Assembly: GCA_002435365.1 (NCBI GenBank)
Contig: DJMM01000096.1
Span: 624-7,104 of the forward strand
Direction: 5' to 3'
DNA from: Ignavibacteriales bacterium UBA6490
Lineage (GTDB): Bacteria > Bacteroidota > Ignavibacteria > Ignavibacteriales > Ignavibacteriaceae
Length of the DNA stretch: 6,481 nucleotides
Numbering within the stretch: position 1 is the stretch's first letter; each line of letters starts with the position of its first letter. The notes beneath the pieces were generated by a model that made no database searches, was not told the DNA's origin, and worked only from the letters and a program-made list of their open reading frames with translations. The position numbers were made by a program, and so were the translations under genes. Positions 5,672-6,481 of this stretch are shown here, one piece after another.

Positions 5672-6481
5672 ATGAAAGCGAAATTAACAAGTATTTTACT
5701 CCCGGTCTTCCTTCCAGTTCAACTGTTAATCGGACAAAATTATCTTAACGGTCCAGAATGTGTGGCTTATGATTCTTTCAATAACAGATACATTATTAAT
5801 AACTGGACAGACGGAAATGTAATATCAATAGATTCTGCAGGTAATCAATCCTTTTTCAAAACAGGCCTGGGACATGCTTTTGGCAATTATATAAAAGACA
5901 GCACTATATATATATCGAATGGAACTTCAATATTGGGATTGAATCTTTTTAATCCGCTAGATACTGTATTTTATGTTAATGTGTCTTCTGCTTCCCAGAT
6001 GGATGGAATAACTTCAGACAATTCAGATAATCTTTATACGGTTGATGTACTTCAGGCTTCAGTTATTAAAATAAATTTAGTTAGTCATTCCGCAACAACA
6101 TTTGCAACCAATCTTTCATCCCGTCCCCAGGATATAATATTTGATGAGAAAAATAACCGTTTGCTTGTTTGTTCCTGGTATAGCAATTCTCCGATTCAAG
6201 CTGTTAGTCTTGCTGATTCTTCTGTTACAAACATTGTTTCAACTATTCACGGAAATTGCGATGGATTGGCAATGGATGAAAATGGAAACGTCTATTTTTC
6301 TACATGGGCAGATAACTCCGTCTATTATTATGATTCAACATTTACAAATCCGCCAACCCGCTTAAAGCAAGGACTTAATGGCCCTTCGAACCTTTGCTAT
6401 AATTATAAACATAAAAAAATAGCTGTAACTAATTTTAACTCGAATACATTGGAACTTATAAACCTAAATCCGACTTCTATT
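5672..6481 (+). CDS. Secreted beta-propeller protein (NHL/SMP-30-like), N-terminal part, 3' end outside window
   Basis: The frame opens at ATG 5672 and stays open for 270 codons to the last base. Residues 1-21 (MKAKLTSILLPVFLPVQLLIG) form a signal peptide with likely cleavage before Q22. The rest has the alternating strand pattern of a beta-propeller, with blade-like units near 27-54 (GPECVAYDSFNNRYIINNW), 109-136 (MDGITSDNSDNLYTVD), 150-181 (RPQDIIFDEKNNRLLVCSW), 195-221 (NCDGLAMDENGNVYFSTW) and 237-265 (GPSNLCYNYKHKKIAVTNF), plus a less regular one near 66-92. The D-x-x-G/N-N-hydrophobic-Y turns are typical of NHL and SMP-30/gluconolactonase-like folds. No catalytic residues were recognised, so a binding role is as likely as an enzyme. 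Related FCB proteins often end in a type IX sorting domain, but that part is not in the window. The shorter frame at 6141-6365 is a shadow of this gene. Confidence 0.85.
   Translation, partial: MKAKLTSILLPVFLPVQLLIGQNYLNGPECVAYDSFNNRYIINNWTDGNVISIDSAGNQSFFKTGLGHAFGNYIKDSTIYISNGTSILGLNLFNPLDTVFYVNVSSASQMDGITSDNSDNLYTVDVLQASVIKINLVSHSATTFATNLSSRPQDIIFDEKNNRLLVCSWYSNSPIQAVSLADSSVTNIVSTIHGNCDGLAMDENGNVYFSTWADNSVYYYDSTFTNPPTRLKQGLNGPSNLCYNYKHKKIAVTNFNSNTLELINLNPTSI

Noticed and set aside
6141..6365. A 74-codon plus-strand frame near the right edge
   Set aside because: It overlaps the longer propeller frame, which has a signal peptide, ribosome binding site and blade repeats.

Overview
The window is about 6.5 kb of AT-rich bacterial DNA carrying four protein-coding genes, two of them cut by the window edges. 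The organism is most likely a member of the Ignavibacteria or a close relative in the FCB (Bacteroidetes/Chlorobi) group. The main reason is the second gene: its C-terminus has the NYPNPFNPSTT...G.PSGVY..... layout of a type IX secretion (type A) sorting domain, preceded by a PVELTSFSA...NWTTATEVNN.GFEIER segment, a pairing common in those lineages. Clear Shine-Dalgarno sequences before the plus-strand genes fit Ignavibacteria better than classical Bacteroidetes, where they are usually weak. This placement is inference from protein style, not from a database search.

Layout, left to right. (1) 1-864, plus: the C-terminal part of a sigma-54-dependent activator (AAA+ domain and Fis-type helix-turn-helix), with its sensory N-terminus outside the window. 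(2) 865-1127: intergenic, holding a tentative hammerhead-ribozyme-like core, small hairpins, a weak sigma-54-like promoter, a perfect 12-bp palindrome and a strong ribosome binding site. (3) 1128-3407, plus: a large secreted right-handed beta-helix protein with about 16 coils and a type IX sorting tail, followed at once by a GAAA-loop hairpin. (4) 3408-3918: no supportable gene; it contains a GC-rich island with an 11-bp tandem repeat. (5) 3919-5256, minus: a secreted S41-family peptidase. (6) 5257-5671: divergent AT-rich intergenic region. (7) 5672-6481, plus: the N-terminal 270 residues of a secreted beta-propeller (NHL/SMP-30-like) protein that continues past the window end.

How they fit together: three of the four genes encode exported proteins (surface-sorted, periplasmic or secreted, and an exported propeller), and the fourth is a transcription activator. 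The activator and the beta-helix gene lie in the same direction 263 bp apart, so control of the second by the first is possible, but the only sequence support is one imperfect GG-N10-GA site. The S41 and propeller genes are divergent and share no visible operon. No defence system, CRISPR array, tRNA, rRNA or intact mobile element was found. The most unusual signal is the hammerhead-like core at 879-943, which is tentative.
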